Assembly: GCA_029834535.1 (NCBI GenBank)
Contig: JAQMWT010000388.1
Coordinates: forward strand, 124,001-188,000
From: Chrysophaeum taylorii
Lineage: Eukaryota; Sar; Pelagophyceae; Pelagomonadales; Pelagomonadaceae
Direction of reading: 5' to 3'
Length of the DNA: 64,000 nt
In this document: positions 30,301 through 41,579 of the stretch, one piece after another
Numbering within the stretch: position 1 is the first letter of the stretch
Layout of the letters: the number at the start of each line of letters is the position of its first letter
The notes under the pieces: model-generated
Seen by the model: only the letters and a program-made list of their open reading frames with translations
What the model was told of the DNA's origin: nothing
The model's database searches: none
Made by a program: the position numbers and the translations under genes

Positions 30301-30771
30301 TGAATGACAACAACGTTAATATATCGAATCGAGCACCTCCTGAGGGGGGAGGTGCCTCGCCTCTAAAAAGTTCCTCGCGCCTACCGATTACCCAGACGAC
30401 GACCGTGTGTGCCGTATAGTATAGTAGCGTTTATCAACCCGAACGGGCGGCGCTCGGTGACCAACTACCACAGGCAAAAACGAATGGTCGGCGGCGCAGA
30501 ACAGGCCTGGTGTCACATATCGCCTATTATTATTAGAGCAAGTACGGTGAGGAGGGAGGCCCGAAGGTCCTCGAGCTACGGCGGTCGTCATCGACGCCCG
30601 GGCGTTGAGAGTGTTGTGAGTGAGGCCCAACACGCGGGAGTGTGCACGGCGATGAGAAGGCAGGAGGGGTGTCGAAATCGCGACACGCGCGGGCACGCTC
30701 GATATGTCATGGATCGGTCGATCGAGAAGCACGAAGTGAGTGACTGACTCTCAGGCTCCTCGACGATGTCA
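30301..30771. other. 3' spacer between convergent P5A-ATPase and PIN1 genes
   Basis: A perfect 8-bp stem hairpin (GCACCTCC / GGAGGTGC, at about 30335-30355) lies 35 bp after the ATPase stop codon. No gene is seen in the rest. Confidence 0.45.
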
Positions 30772-31208
30772 TCATTCGACGGGAAGTCGCAAAATGATGT
30801 GAAGACCGGAATCCGTGGATACGACGTCGCTGACCTCGCCGATCTCGAGAGCGTAGCTGCCAGGGCACGTCGACGACGCGAAGACGACGGGCTTACGTCG
30901 CATCTTCGAAGGGCTTTTGCATCTGGCCTCGGCCGAAGACGCCCAAGTCTCCGCCGGCACGATACGAGCCGCAGTCCGAGTGCCTGCGGTTTGTTGTTGC
31001 GACTGCGTCGAGGACGGGCCAACCTGGACGCGATGGCGAAGAACGTCTTGATTGGATCGTCCGCGCCGACAATTTCCGCGCGGAACTTTGCAAGCGCTGC
31101 GAGAGCTTCTTCCCTCGAGCGCTTTATCTGATTGTTAGTTCGTCGCGACACGGGGTTTCGAGAGCCCGCGTGCTTGACGAGGAGGTGCGCGGCGCGGACG
31201 TCACCCAT
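30772..31208 (-). CDS. PIN1: Plant-type PIN1 parvulin peptidyl-prolyl isomerase
   Basis: Three exons (31024-31208, 30897-30983, 30772-30856) separated by two 40-nt introns give 118 residues, the size of plant PIN1 (119), which lacks the WW domain of animal Pin1. It isomerises phospho-Ser/Thr-Pro bonds in signalling and cell-cycle proteins. Visible family blocks: [20 protein letters not shown] (the Lys/Arg phosphate-binding loop), [39 protein letters not shown] and [11 protein letters not shown]. Each junction restores a conserved segment: ASR|HSDC and DA-T|YALE. The intron donors are GTTGGC and GTAAGC. An upstream open frame does not encode a WW domain. Confidence 0.93.
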
Positions 31209-31794
31209 CTGAGCGGTGTCGGAACCTCAAGCTCGTCTCGGCGCGAGGACAGCACCAACACAGACGGTTCCCCGGTCCATTTTCCGAGCTGAACGACGCA
31301 AGCCACGAGTTGTCGAGGCATGCTCAGAAAACTCGGGTTTGTGGTACGACTGAGGCTGTCTTACCGCCACAAAGCTGCACCCGAGGGGCGTAGGAACAAC
31401 TCGACAGCAACTAGACTACCATCACAACAGCCTCGACAACACAACACGCACTGGAACAGCAGTGAGTCTAACTAAGCGTCGATCGATATTGAATGCACTC
31501 GGCGCTCTGCACTTCAACTTTTCTTAACTTTCTTCGGCGTATTTCTATTGTTTCTCTGCACGTCTCGGCCGGCCGGAGTAAGCATCGCGCGGGCGGCCGT
31601 CTTGCGAGGACACACCTTCCGCTTCGATCGTCGACCGGAACTGGTTTTCTCCACCCACCGCGGAGAAGCTGAGGGGCAGTCCGGACCTATTTCACGTCTC
31701 GTCCCCGGGGCACCAGAGTCGACCGTCGTCCCGAAAGGGTTTGTTTGCGCGGAAGGATGGAAGGCGCCTCACCAACAAAAACAATCGCGGTATC

Positions 31795-31837
<43 letters not shown>

Positions 31838-32233
31838 AAGTAGTGGTGCATATATGGGCATGGCCACTCGCTCGTTGCTTCGGCCTTCACACGTGGCTCA
31901 AAGCCAGGTTCGTGTTGTTCTTTTCCTCCCCGTTGACGTCACGCGATATTGTTGTCCTCTTGTTTGAATTCTCGCTCGATAAACCGCCGACACCATGGGT
32001 CATTCCTTATTAGGAGTGACTTTACGATGCGGCGGCGGCGGCGTCCTTGCGCTGATGACGTAAAAATATTACTGCAGTACCGCTCGAAACACATTCAAAA
32101 AAAGGTCCCAAGGAGACGACGACGAAAAGACTACGCGATTGGGGAGATACCCCCCGGAACGGAAATATTATAAGGGTAAGGAATAAGACTAGGCCATCAG
32201 TCTGGGTGCTGCTAAGGGGAGACGGCCGACGTG
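31209..32233. other. Divergent spacer between PIN1 and poly(A) polymerase genes
   Basis: About 1 kb containing a (GTA)n microsatellite at 31796-31838. Frames here are low complexity or spacer-like. Confidence 0.45.
31796..31838. repeat. (GTA)n microsatellite
   Basis: About fourteen GTA/TAG triplets in the PIN1/poly(A) polymerase spacer. Confidence 0.85.
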
Positions 32234-35186
32234 ATGAGCGACGATGAGCGTGCACCAACGGGGTGGCGGGGCCCGATGGAGGCGCTCGCCCGCTGGACGT
32301 ATCAGATGTACCCGAAAACCACGGGCGCGAGGAGTTCGACCGCGAAAGAGTCGATGGTGGCGTGGTGGAGGGAGCTGTCTGCCGAGGATAAGCGAGAGGC
32401 ACTGACGACGGAGGACGCGGGCGTGATTGCGCTCGCCGGTGCTTTGTTCCGAGAGGGGTTGTGGCGATTCGAGTTGGAGACGTGTTGGCGTCGGGCGTCG
32501 GGTGCGCCGCCGCGGTTTCGGCGACGCGGACGAGCGACGGCTGGCGTCGCGTCTCGGCTGCTCGTGTCGTCGACGGTCGTGAGGTGGGACGCGCGATGCT
32601 GCGACGCGCGGCGGTTATTCGCCCCCTCCCTGCGGGAAGAATCCGGCGACGAGTGGCGCGTCGCGCGCGACGGCGACGCGCCGGGCGAGCGACGTCTGGA
32701 GATCCTCGCGATCGGCGACTCGGTGTCCCTAGCGCTGGAAACGATCGACGAGGTGACCGGCGGTCGCGCGTTCTCGACGGCTGCCGCTCCCGGATCGGCG
32801 GACGACCCCTGGTGCCGGCTACCGTGGTTCAAGGCCGAGCAGGCGCGCGGCGTGACGCTCGCGCACCTGTTGGCCAACGTGGCCGAGGGCCTCGCGTGGC
32901 GCAAGTTCTGGCACGACCACCGGATGTCGCGACGCCCGCGGCCGCGACGATCGCCGCGCGCGTCGCCGGACGTGGATGCCGCGCTCGACGGGTGGTGGTT
33001 TGGCCTCACCCCCGCGGCGCGCCGAAACGCGCTGTGGCGAGCGCTCGCGGCGCAGGCGCTCGCGACCGCCGGCCGTCGCGACCGCGGCCGCGGCTCGAAC
33101 TCGGTCGAGGCGCTTCGGACGCTCGCCGCGTGCCTCGAGACCGCGTCGGCTGTCGCGCTCGAGCTCGCGCGCGGCGCGTGCGCGCCCTCGTCGCTCGCCA
33201 AGTCCCCGCTCGGCGCGCCGACGATAGTCGCGTGGTTTCGCGCCGCGATCCGCCTCGGGTTGGAGGACGAGCGGTGTCGCGAAAACTGCGCCGCTCTCCT
33301 CGACGCCGAGGACCGTTCTTCCAAAAACAATCATGCTCTCGTGGATTCGCCGTGTCCAATCAAGGCAGCCAAGCCGAAGAAACGCCGCGGAAAGAAGGCG
33401 AACAAGGAGCCGCCCGCAGCGGCGCCCTCGATGATGCCCCCGCGCCGCTCGGAGGAGCGGTCGGATCGCGACGAGGCGGCCGCGACGATCGCGCGCCGGT
33501 GGCGCCGGTACTCGAGCAGCGATCACGAGGGGAGGCGATGTCGTTCGGCCTCCGCGAGGGACGTCGAGCCCCGGCTCCGGCGAAGCTCGACGGCTCCGTG
33601 CGCGTCGATCGATGCCGCGTCCGAGCAGCAAAGGAGCTGCCCTCCTTCCCCGTCGCGACGTCGAACCTACGAAAGCAACGATCTCGGGGCCGGCGTCGGC
33701 GGAGAGAGAGGATCTTGGTGCCACATCGACGACGACGACGACGCGAGAGCGACCTCGTGGCAGCGCGTCGCGTCGCCGGTGGTCGCGAATCACCCCCCGT
33801 CGTCGTCGTCGTCGTCGTCCAAAGGGAAGGACGCGCCGCCGGCGCTCGAGCGGGCGTCCAATGATGCGGCCGTCGTCTCGCGTTCGGCATCCTCGCGGGG
33901 AAAGAAGACGGCGTCGTCGTCCTCGTCGTCGCGGGGCCGCCAAACCACTCCAGGACCCGGTGCAGCGGCTACGACAAAAAAAAAACCGTCGAGCGCGCCA
34001 AAGGGATTATGTTTGAACCACCAGCCCAAGCCTCGCGCCCTCGACTTGACGAAAACGGCCGAGGAAACGACGTCCTACTCGGACGCGCTGCGCAAGAACA
34101 TGACGATCCCCGAGGCTGCCCGCGCCGAGCCGCCGCCCGTTGTTGTTCCCGCCGCTTGGCGGCGAGGCTGCGAACCCCAGCGCCCCCTGGAGCTGGCGCC
34201 CCCCCGGGGTGCGGCGCCGTCCGACTCGAGAATAGTCGACGAGCCCGTCTTCGTCGCGGACGGCGCGCGCGAAGGCGACGACAACGACGACGTCGTGTGG
34301 CGACTGACGCGAGCCAACCTCTCGCTTCGACGCGATAACCTCAAGCTCCAAGCCGAGGTGAGCCGTCTCTATTCGGAAGTCGCCGCGCACCGCGGCGGCG
34401 GCTCGTCGCTGCCGTCCTACCTCGGTTCCGAGACCGTTCCGCCCGGAACTCCGGTCGTCGCGCCGCCGCCGATGTACGGCGACGCGACCGCGAGCGTCTC
34501 CTCCGAGACGCACCTCAAGCCGCGCTGCCAATGCGGGCCGCCGGCACACCGCTTGCGCGCCAGTACGACTGTCGACGACGGCGGGCCCTTTTTGCGCGGC
34601 GGCGGCGCGCGGCAGTTGTTTCCGTTACCGCCGTTGTCGTCGCCTCCCTCTTGTTCCAAGCGCGCGGTGCGCGGCGTCGACGCGGCCGCCGGGGAAACGC
34701 AAAAGCCGCCGCCACCTCCGCCGCCGCCGCCGCCCCAGCGCGTGTTGCAACACGTGAACGCCCCTTTCGGCCAGCCTCCGCTGCGGCACCCTCCGAACGT
34801 GGGCGCGGGCTTCTACGCGTACTACTACTGCGAAAATCACTCGACCGGCTTCTTGGACGTGGCGAGCGACGACGGCCGCATGACCATCCGAAGCGACACC
34901 TCGCCGGCCGTCTACCCGCCGCACCAGCACAAGCCTCTCGAGGCCGTGCGCGAGTGCGCCGTGCTGGTGCCCGCGTCCTCCGGCAACGACCCTCGTCTCT
35001 CGCGACCGCGTCCGCCGCCTCCCCCCCCCGGCACGCCCGTCGCGCGCCCGCCGATGGCGATCGACTCGGGAAGCCGCGGGTCCTCTTTCTGCGACACCCT
35101 TCACGGTCGCATCGTGACAGACTCGATCGACGATCTGTTGGGTTCGTCCGACGAGTTTTCGCAGTCGTCTTCCTCCGACGAAGAAA

Positions 35187-35217
<31 letters not shown>

Positions 35218-36730
35218 AAAGTGGGCGACGACGACCACGCGCGGGAGTGGCAAGCCACCGTCGCTCGCGCGGGCTAACCTCTCGCTCGACGACGAGCTGC
35301 CCTACGACCTCCTCTCGGCGTCCTCGCACTCGAGCCTCGCGTTGTCGCCGAGGGGTGGCGCCGCCGCGGACGCGACGGGCGCCAACGAAGACCCCGTCCC
35401 CGTATCGGCGATGCGACGAGCGCCCTCGCGACACAACAGCAACAACAAAGGGGCGGCGGCTGCTTGCGCGCCGGCCGCGACGACGACGAGTTTGCAGTCG
35501 TCGTCGCGCGACGCGCCGCGGGCCCAAGCGACCGCCGAGCCGAGCAGGCCGGCGACGGCCCCTCCTCCGGAGACGGCGCGGCCTCATCGGCGAGTGCGCA
35601 AGCGCGTCGTGGTGGACGAATCCTTGTTCTCGACGTCGTCGCGGCTCGCGGACGACGTCCGCGCCTTTGCCGAGAGCATCTCGAGACGACAGCGCTCGCG
35701 CGAAAGCGCGTGGCGCGCTGCGCGAGAGCGCGTGCGCGACGTAGCCAAGTCGCTGTGGCCCCGAGCGAGGGTGGAGACCTACGGGTCGTGCGTGACCCGA
35801 CTCTCGCTCGCCGACGCCGCCTCGGACCTCGACCTCGTCGTGCGCCTGCCGCGCGTCCGCGTCGCGACGCCCGCGATGACGCCCGGCGACCTCGAAGGCC
35901 GCAACGCCATCAAGGAGACGTGGCCCCAGGAACTCGCGCGGCGCCTCCGGTCCGAAGCGTGGGTCGAGCAGTCATCGGTGCGAACGATCGCCTCGGCCTT
36001 CGTGCCGATCGTTAAGCTCGTCACGATGCCGTTGGGCGAGACGCGCGAGGCCGTCCGCCTCGACGTCAGTTTCGAAGGCCCGTGGCACCGCGGCCTCGAC
36101 GCGAACCGCCTCGTCCTCAAGATGCTCGACGACATGCCGGCCGCGCGGCCGCTCCTCCTCGTGCTCAAACAGCACGCCGCCGAGCGCGGCCTCTGCGCGT
36201 CCTACACGGGCGGCCTCTCGTCCTACGCGCTCGCGCTTCTAGTCGTCCGCTACCTTCACGAGCAGCCTAGGAACGATCTCGATCCGGGCGCGCTCCTCCT
36301 CGGCTTCTTCGACTTTTACGCGCACCGTTTCGAGGCGCGCAAGACCGGCATCTCCGTTGGCAGGGCCTGCTTCTTCGCCCGAGCCGAACTCGGCTCGAGG
36401 CACTACGCCGCCGCCACCGGCTACGCCATGGGAAACAACCACGACGGCGCGACGAGGGCGGCCCACATGGCGCGCTCCTTCCACTTCGACCCCCTTTACG
36501 TCGAAGACCCCCTCAGCCCGGGCAACAACGTCGGCCGCAATTGTTTTCGCATCGCTCAAATACAGCGCGCCTGGTCCGACGCCTTCTTCTCGCTCTCCGA
36601 CGCGGTGGCCAAGGGATGTCGCCCGCTTTATCGGGGGGGGGGCATCGACCATCGCCGCCCGAACCTCCTCTCTGCCATCATCAGCATTGCCCCCCCGATC
36701 ATCAATACGCCCGACACCAGTCCGCCATGA
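32234..36730 (+). CDS. Trf4/5-like noncanonical poly(A) polymerase with very long N-terminal extension
   Basis: A single open frame of 1498 residues. The C-terminal 370 residues are a terminal nucleotidyltransferase of the Trf4/PAPD5 group: nucleotide-binding YGSCVTRLSL followed by SDLDLVV (two metal-binding Asp), a third Asp in VRLDVSFEG, then the PAP-associated region GGLSSYALALLVVRYLHE, LLLGFFDFYAHRF and VEDPLSPGNNVGRNCFRI. Such enzymes add short oligo(A) tails that mark nuclear RNAs for exosome decay, or extend RNA tails. The preceding 1100 residues are mostly Arg/Ser/Pro/Ala-rich and probably disordered, with Pro and Asp runs. The first 350 contain helical Trp-bearing segments (MVAWWRELSAEDK, DGWWFGLTPAARR) that may form an unknown domain. 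The start is the first ATG (a GTG precedes it). Introns inside the extension cannot be excluded. Confidence 0.85.
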
Positions 36731-36911
36731 TCGCTCGCGGCGCCGCGGGCTTTCTTTGTTGCGATCGTCGGCTTTTTTTTTTTTCGCCTTTTTGTTTGTG
36801 TGTGGTCGACCAAAAACAAAGCCAAACCAAACCAAACCATAGGGTCGTTGGTGACTACGACCACACCGATAGGGGTGGACGACGGGCTCGTGATTTCTGA
36901 CCTCTCGTATT

Positions 36912-37639
36912 ATGAATATGGTTGATGATTCCCAACTGCCACAGAAAAAGAAAGCACCCCCTCCCGACGTCACGCTGTTCCGTTTGAGGTAAGTGAACAC
37001 GGGGCGGCGGCGACTCTTTGTAGTTGCGACGCGACGAACGAACGAAGGGCCCGCGACCTCGCCACCGCCACCTTGGAAGGAAAGAAAGAACGAAATAAAG
37101 GTGGCGCCCCCCGTTTCGACGAGGATGTACGGCTCGATGGACCCGAAGAGCAGCGAATCAAATCGACTGTGGGTCGAAGAATCAGCTAATTAATTAATTA
37201 ACCTGTCTCACTTGGCCCCCCAGGTTGGATGACTCGCTCATGGTAACGGATGAAAGCGGCCGGATTGGTGCGGCCCGCGGCGACGACGACGATGAAACAT
37301 CGTCGCAGGCGAGGAAACGTTATCGAAGCTTCAAGCGCAGCGCGAGACGCTGGAGGCGGCGTCGGCACAGGTGCGTCAAAACGATTGGTTGGGCGACGCC
37401 CGCACGCGCTCTCTTTCGCAGGCCGTTAGCACGCAATCCACCACGCAACAAGCGCGGACTGTGATGCGGAATATTGAGTTTAAAGTGTTCAAAGAGAAGG
37501 CCGTGCTCACGCTCATCATCGTCGTCTTGCTCGCTATCGACGGTGACCCAGATTTTTTTTTCGCGCGTCAGGATGGCACGCAGGTGGCCTTGCGTACCTC
37601 CTCGTTCAGAACAAGGGCTCCTTCTTCGGCAAAAGATAG
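36912..37639 (+). CDS. Short SNARE protein (Qb/Vti1-like motif, C-terminal anchor)
   Basis: Five exons (36912-36988, 37224-37267, 37309-37370, 37422-37542, 37584-37639) give 119 residues. The joined SNARE motif aligns without gaps to Vti1-type Qb SNAREs: GEETLSKLQAQRETLEAASAQ, then AVSTQSTTQQARTVMRNIE. The membrane anchor is LTLIIVVLLAIDGGLAYLLV with a short tail, so it would drive vesicle fusion within the endomembrane system. Introns 2-4 are 41, 51 and 41 nt with consistent phases. Intron 1 (36989-37223, 235 nt) is much longer, and a piece of it could be an extra exon that I could not join in frame. As modelled the protein lacks the N-terminal Habc bundle of Vti1, so a Bet1-like short SNARE or a missed exon are alternatives. 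Confidence 0.65.
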
Positions 37640-37956
37640 GCCAGGCCTCCTCGGCGGCGGTGCTTCGCATCGGCGCATCGGCGCCACTCCCAAGGAAGCA
37701 CGCAGATTCGTGGCGGCCCAGGCGGTTAGCTCACGCGCGAGGCGCGCGTTGAGCCCGCCCTCCGTGGTTTTTAATAAGGATGATGATTACCAGCATTATT
37801 GAGTCGGAGAGTAAGTCGGAAGAGCTGGGTTGCGTTTTGAACCACCGAACCGCGCCAACAAGAGGGAGGGTAAGCGCGAAGATCGTGTCCCAAAGAGTGG
37901 AGAAAAGGGCGATGCGGGGGTAGTTGGCGTTGGTGGTCAAGACTTAAGTCGAGGAT
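37640..37956. other. Spacer between SNARE and metallo-beta-lactamase genes
   Basis: 317 bp. A minus-strand frame with hydrophobic residues is present but has no ATG and no family resemblance. Confidence 0.4.
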
Positions 37957-40932
37957 ATGGCGCGGAAGTGGAGTTTCATCGGGGAGTGGTGCGCTCTGCC
38001 CGCGGCGTGGGTCGCGCTGGTGGCCATCGTGGTGCTCGGGGTGCGAAATGTTTTGTTGTATAAAAAGCAAAGGGTGTGTGTGTGTCCGCAGGCGACGCTC
38101 GGTGGGATTCAGCTGATATTCGCGCTGGTGATGCTGGTGGCGAGCCCATTGCTGCGTCGCGGGTTCCTCGCGGTCGTGCGGCACATTTACCCGACGCGCG
38201 TCGGGAGGGTGCACGTGTGGTTCATGCTGGTGGTGCGACGGTACTGGCTGCGCGGGCGGCGGCACGCGGTCCCGATCCGGATCGACTTGCCCTCGGCGGC
38301 GGCGGCAGCATCGTCAACAATGTCATCATCATCATCATCATCGTCGTCGTCGTCGCGCGGCGAGACCAAGTCGGAGGACGGCACGGAGGAGGAGGGAAGG
38401 ACTCGCGCGAGCGTGCACGTGGTCGCCGGGCTAGTAGATAACTACACGTACGTGGTCGTGGAGCGGGCGTCGTCGGATGCGCGCAAATCGGGCGGGCGGA
38501 TGCGGCCGCTCCGATGCTGTATCGTAGACCCCGGAGACGCGGAGGCGACGATCGAGGCGCTCCAGTATATCCGCGAACAGCATTACGGGGACGGCGGGTC
38601 GTCTCGTCGAGGTCCGACGGTGGACGTGGTGTCGGGCAGCGAGATGTCTTCCGACCAGCGCGGGACGCGCGCGACGAGCAAGGACGAGGACGAGATCGGT
38701 CCGCTGGTGGTGACCTGCGTGATGGTGACCCACAAGCACTGGGACCACCAAGCGGGGGTGTTGGCGGTGGTGCGGAGCGAGCGGGAGACGACCCGGCGCG
38801 CGCACTCGTCGTTCCCGACCGAGTTTCCCGTGGCGGGGATCGAGGTGGTCGCGGGCGAGCACGAGCGCGGGGTCGCGGGGTGCACGCGCAGGGTGTCCGG
38901 CGGAGAACGTGTCGCCGTCGGGAGACTGTTGTTCGAGGTGTTGCCGTCGCCGTGCCACACTCGCGGCCACGTCATGTTCGGGCTGGTCGCGGCCGAACCG
39001 CGGACGGCCGAGGGCGTCGAGGGCGTCGACGCGCTGTTCACGGGGGACACGCTGTTTTGCGGCGGGTGCGGCGCGCCGTTCGAGGGCTCGCCCCGCGACA
39101 TGGCGGCGAACTTCCGGTCGATCTACCATCGGTGCGGCGACGCGACGCTCTTGTTTCCGGGTCACGAGTATTCCGAGCCGTTGCTGCTCGAGTACTTTGG
39201 CGGGTCGCAGCAGACGCCGTGGTCGCCGCGGCAGTACGCGACGCTGTGCCACGCGCTCCAGCGCGCCCGCGACGCGCGGTCCCACCACCGGCCGACGGTG
39301 CCCGTGGTTCTCGGGACGGAGCTGATGTACAACGCGCACTTCTCGAGTCTCCACAACGCGGCGACGACCTTGTGCGACGCGTGGCGCGTCTTCGCGCACG
39401 CGGTCAACGCGCGCGCGGCCTCGGAGGAGGCGATCGCCGCGCTCCGGCAGAGCTTGCCCGGCAACCCCGAAACGCAGCACCACAAGCTTGCTTTGGTGAG
39501 TTTCATCGAGTCCTCGTTCCGCGCTCAGACGGCGAGTTCGGCGGGCGCGGCGACCGGCGCGCCGACGAGGCGCGGCGGCCTGGCGGCGCTCCGCCACACG
39601 CGCTCCGAGCACTCGCTCCTCACGGGCGCGCCGCCCGCGGGCGACCTGGATTGCGTCGACGACTACCACGACGCGGGCGTCGACGACGCCGAGGTGGCGG
39701 CGCCCCTCGCGCGCGCTATCGAGCTCGCGCCGCGGCCCTCGGCCGCCAAAGGCCTCGACAAGCTCGCGCGCGCGATCGGCCCCGTGCGGAGGGGGTCTCG
39801 GCGACGCAGCACCTCGCTCTCGTACGCCGTGCGACATCGCGTCAAGGTTCTGCGCGCGTGGCGGCCCGGCGATCGCGTCACCGTCAGGGTCTCTTCGATC
39901 GACTTCGAGTGTCGGGTCCCCGAGGGCGTGCGTCCGGGCGACGACTTCTACCTCCGCATCCCCCGCGACCGCCTCCCGCGCCTCCTCTGCTACGCGCCCC
40001 CCGACCTCGCCGACCCCATGGCCACCGTCTGGCGGCGCGACCTCGAGCGCCTCCACTCCCTCCTCGCCGCGAACGACGAACAAACCCTCGACCGAGCGCG
40101 GACCCTCTCGCGCGCCGTGCTCGTCTCGCCGCTCCGCGACGTCCGCGACTACGACGATCCCAACATCCCGCCCCCCGACGCCAGGGCGCGCACCCTCCTC
40201 CCGCGTGCGAGCTACCGCGGCGCCCCCGACGAGATCGCAGCGCAGCTCTCGGCCGAAGCACGCGACGACGTCCCCGTCGCGACCAGCGTCTGGCGCGATC
40301 CCCCGCCCCGCGCCCCGCCGGCCACCATCATCTACGGCATCGACGCCGACGTCGACCGCGCGCTCTCGGCGAGGCGCCGCGCCCCCGACTCGTACGCGCG
40401 CCTCGCCGCGAGACGCGAGACATCTTCAACTAAAGCTGGAGGAGGAGGAGGAGGAGAGCCCTATCGAAAACACGACTGGCGCGTCGACCTCCGTCCCGCG
40501 AACGACGTCTTCGACGCCCTCTGCCTGCTGTCGGCGGCGGCGGACCTGACGCCCGGTTCGGTGGATCCCGAGCCCCTCTACTTTGACGAGGAGGGCGATT
40601 CTTTCGATTCTAAGCGACCCACCATCACCAAAACCGAGCTCCGTCGCGCCCTCGCGACGCTCGGACCCAGGCCTCTCGGCCACGCCCAAGTCGACGAACT
40701 TATCGATCTCGCTGACCTCGCCGAATGCTTTACTTCCGACACCGCCCTCGACATCCAAAAGTTGGCCACTCTCCTCGGGAGCGACGGGGCGACCGACTCG
40801 ATGTCCGTCGACCGTCCGCGACCCTGCTGCTGCTGCTGCTGTCGACCTCCGCCCCCCGAGAAACTCGAGCCTCTCGACGACGAAATCGAAGCTCAGCATC
40901 TCGAACACCAACGTCAGGATATCGACGCTTAG
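37957..40932 (+). CDS. Membrane-anchored metallo-beta-lactamase-fold hydrolase (glyoxalase II-like) with long C-terminal extension
   Basis: A single open frame of 991 residues. Two hydrophobic helices lie at about 10-33 and 47-66, then an Arg-rich segment and a Ser run (TCA/TCG microsatellite). The metallo-beta-lactamase domain spans about 150-420: DNYTYVVVE, VDPGD, THKHWDHQAG (about 258-267, the metal motif), CHTRGHVMFG, LFTGDTLFCGG and FPGHEYS, matching glyoxalase II-type thioester hydrolases, with an insertion between the early strands and the metal motif. Beyond about residue 560 there is no match I recognise. There is a beta-like patch (GDRVTVRVSSIDFECRV), an EF-hand-like helix pair (TITKTELRRALATLG...VDELIDLADL) and a Cys6 run near the end. 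Substrate is unknown. The extension's composition is Arg/Asp/Pro-rich. Confidence 0.75.
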   Translation: MARKWSFIGEWCALPAAWVALVAIVVLGVRNVLLYKKQRVCVCPQATLGGIQLIFALVMLVASPLLRRGFLAVVRHIYPTRVGRVHVWFMLVVRRYWLRGRRHAVPIRIDLPSAAAAASSTMSSSSSSSSSSSRGETKSEDGTEEEGRTRASVHVVAGLVDNYTYVVVERASSDARKSGGRMRPLRCCIVDPGDAEATIEALQYIREQHYGDGGSSRRGPTVDVVSGSEMSSDQRGTRATSKDEDEIGPLVVTCVMVTHKHWDHQAGVLAVVRSERETTRRAHSSFPTEFPVAGIEVVAGEHERGVAGCTRRVSGGERVAVGRLLFEVLPSPCHTRGHVMFGLVAAEPRTAEGVEGVDALFTGDTLFCGGCGAPFEGSPRDMAANFRSIYHRCGDATLLFPGHEYSEPLLLEYFGGSQQTPWSPRQYATLCHALQRARDARSHHRPTVPVVLGTELMYNAHFSSLHNAATTLCDAWRVFAHAVNARAASEEAIAALRQSLPGNPETQHHKLALVSFIESSFRAQTASSAGAATGAPTRRGGLAALRHTRSEHSLLTGAPPAGDLDCVDDYHDAGVDDAEVAAPLARAIELAPRPSAAKGLDKLARAIGPVRRGSRRRSTSLSYAVRHRVKVLRAWRPGDRVTVRVSSIDFECRVPEGVRPGDDFYLRIPRDRLPRLLCYAPPDLADPMATVWRRDLERLHSLLAANDEQTLDRARTLSRAVLVSPLRDVRDYDDPNIPPPDARARTLLPRASYRGAPDEIAAQLSAEARDDVPVATSVWRDPPPRAPPATIIYGIDADVDRALSARRRAPDSYARLAARRETSSTKAGGGGGGEPYRKHDWRVDLRPANDVFDALCLLSAAADLTPGSVDPEPLYFDEEGDSFDSKRPTITKTELRRALATLGPRPLGHAQVDELIDLADLAECFTSDTALDIQKLATLLGSDGATDSMSVDRPRPCCCCCCRPPPPEKLEPLDDEIEAQHLEHQRQDIDA

Positions 40933-41579
40933 TTTTCCTCTTCTTGTCTCCATAAACGCCAGGCAGAGAGACAATCCGGCGCGGCCTCGCTCGTCTCCTC
41001 CTCCTCGGGTTGCGAGTTTCTTCTTCCAACCTTCCTGCGACCGACCGACCGACCACGCTGAGCGCTCTCCGACGCCCGAAACTAACTCGCCGCAACACTC
41101 GCTCTCGATGATATATGATTTGATTTGATCTGATTTGATTTGATTGATGGGCGGTCGTCGACGTCGACGTCGAAGTCGACGTCGAAGTCGAAGTCTCGTT
41201 GCGCTTTATATAAACATCCCTGAGGCTCCCTACCTTCTTCTCTCTCCCGACATATATGATACTCTTATATCTAGGCTATCCTAGGATCCGATGACAACGC
41301 CGCCGCGGTGCTGCAGCTGGAGGAGACATTGAACGAAGGAACGAACGAACGAATTTGGATGGACGGCACGCGTTCGTCGCATTCGGCCGACGCCGTTCTC
41401 CGTCCTCGACGCTCCAACAAGATCCTTCCCGGAAAAAAAAAAGGAAAGAAAGAAAGAAAAGTAGAGAAAACGCCGGCGTCGGTCTGCACAAGAAAGAGAG
41501 CGAGGTCGTGGCACTTCTCGAGATAACGATTCCTAAAAATAAAAACGACGAGCGGATGTTTTTTTTTTTTTTCACTCAG
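40933..41579. other. Intergenic region between convergent genes, simple repeats
   Basis: It contains GATTTGATTTGATC-type repeats (41115-41146), a GTCGAC/GTCGAA hexamer array (41156-41195) and an AAAG run (about 41437-41459). No gene is supported. Confidence 0.5.
41156..41195. repeat. GTCGAC/GTCGAA hexamer array
   Basis: About seven hexamers; the GTCGAC units are self-complementary. Confidence 0.8.

Noticed and set aside
30335-30355. Hairpin after the P5A-ATPase as a bacterial-type terminator
   Set aside because: The stem is perfect, but the context is eukaryotic and no T-tract follows. It may be a 3'-UTR structure or chance.
31209-31330. WW domain upstream of the PIN1 catalytic domain
   Set aside because: The upstream frame lacks the paired Trp pattern and the Tyr/Pro core of WW domains; plant-type PIN1 naturally lacks it.
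37731-37940. Possible small hydrophobic minus-strand protein
   Set aside because: The frame lacks an ATG, overlaps the short spacer before the metallo-beta-lactamase gene and resembles no family.
38431-40083. 550-codon minus-strand and 639-codon plus-strand overlapping frames
   Set aside because: They are shadows of the metallo-beta-lactamase-fold gene, caused by very high GC content and Arg/Ala-rich readings.
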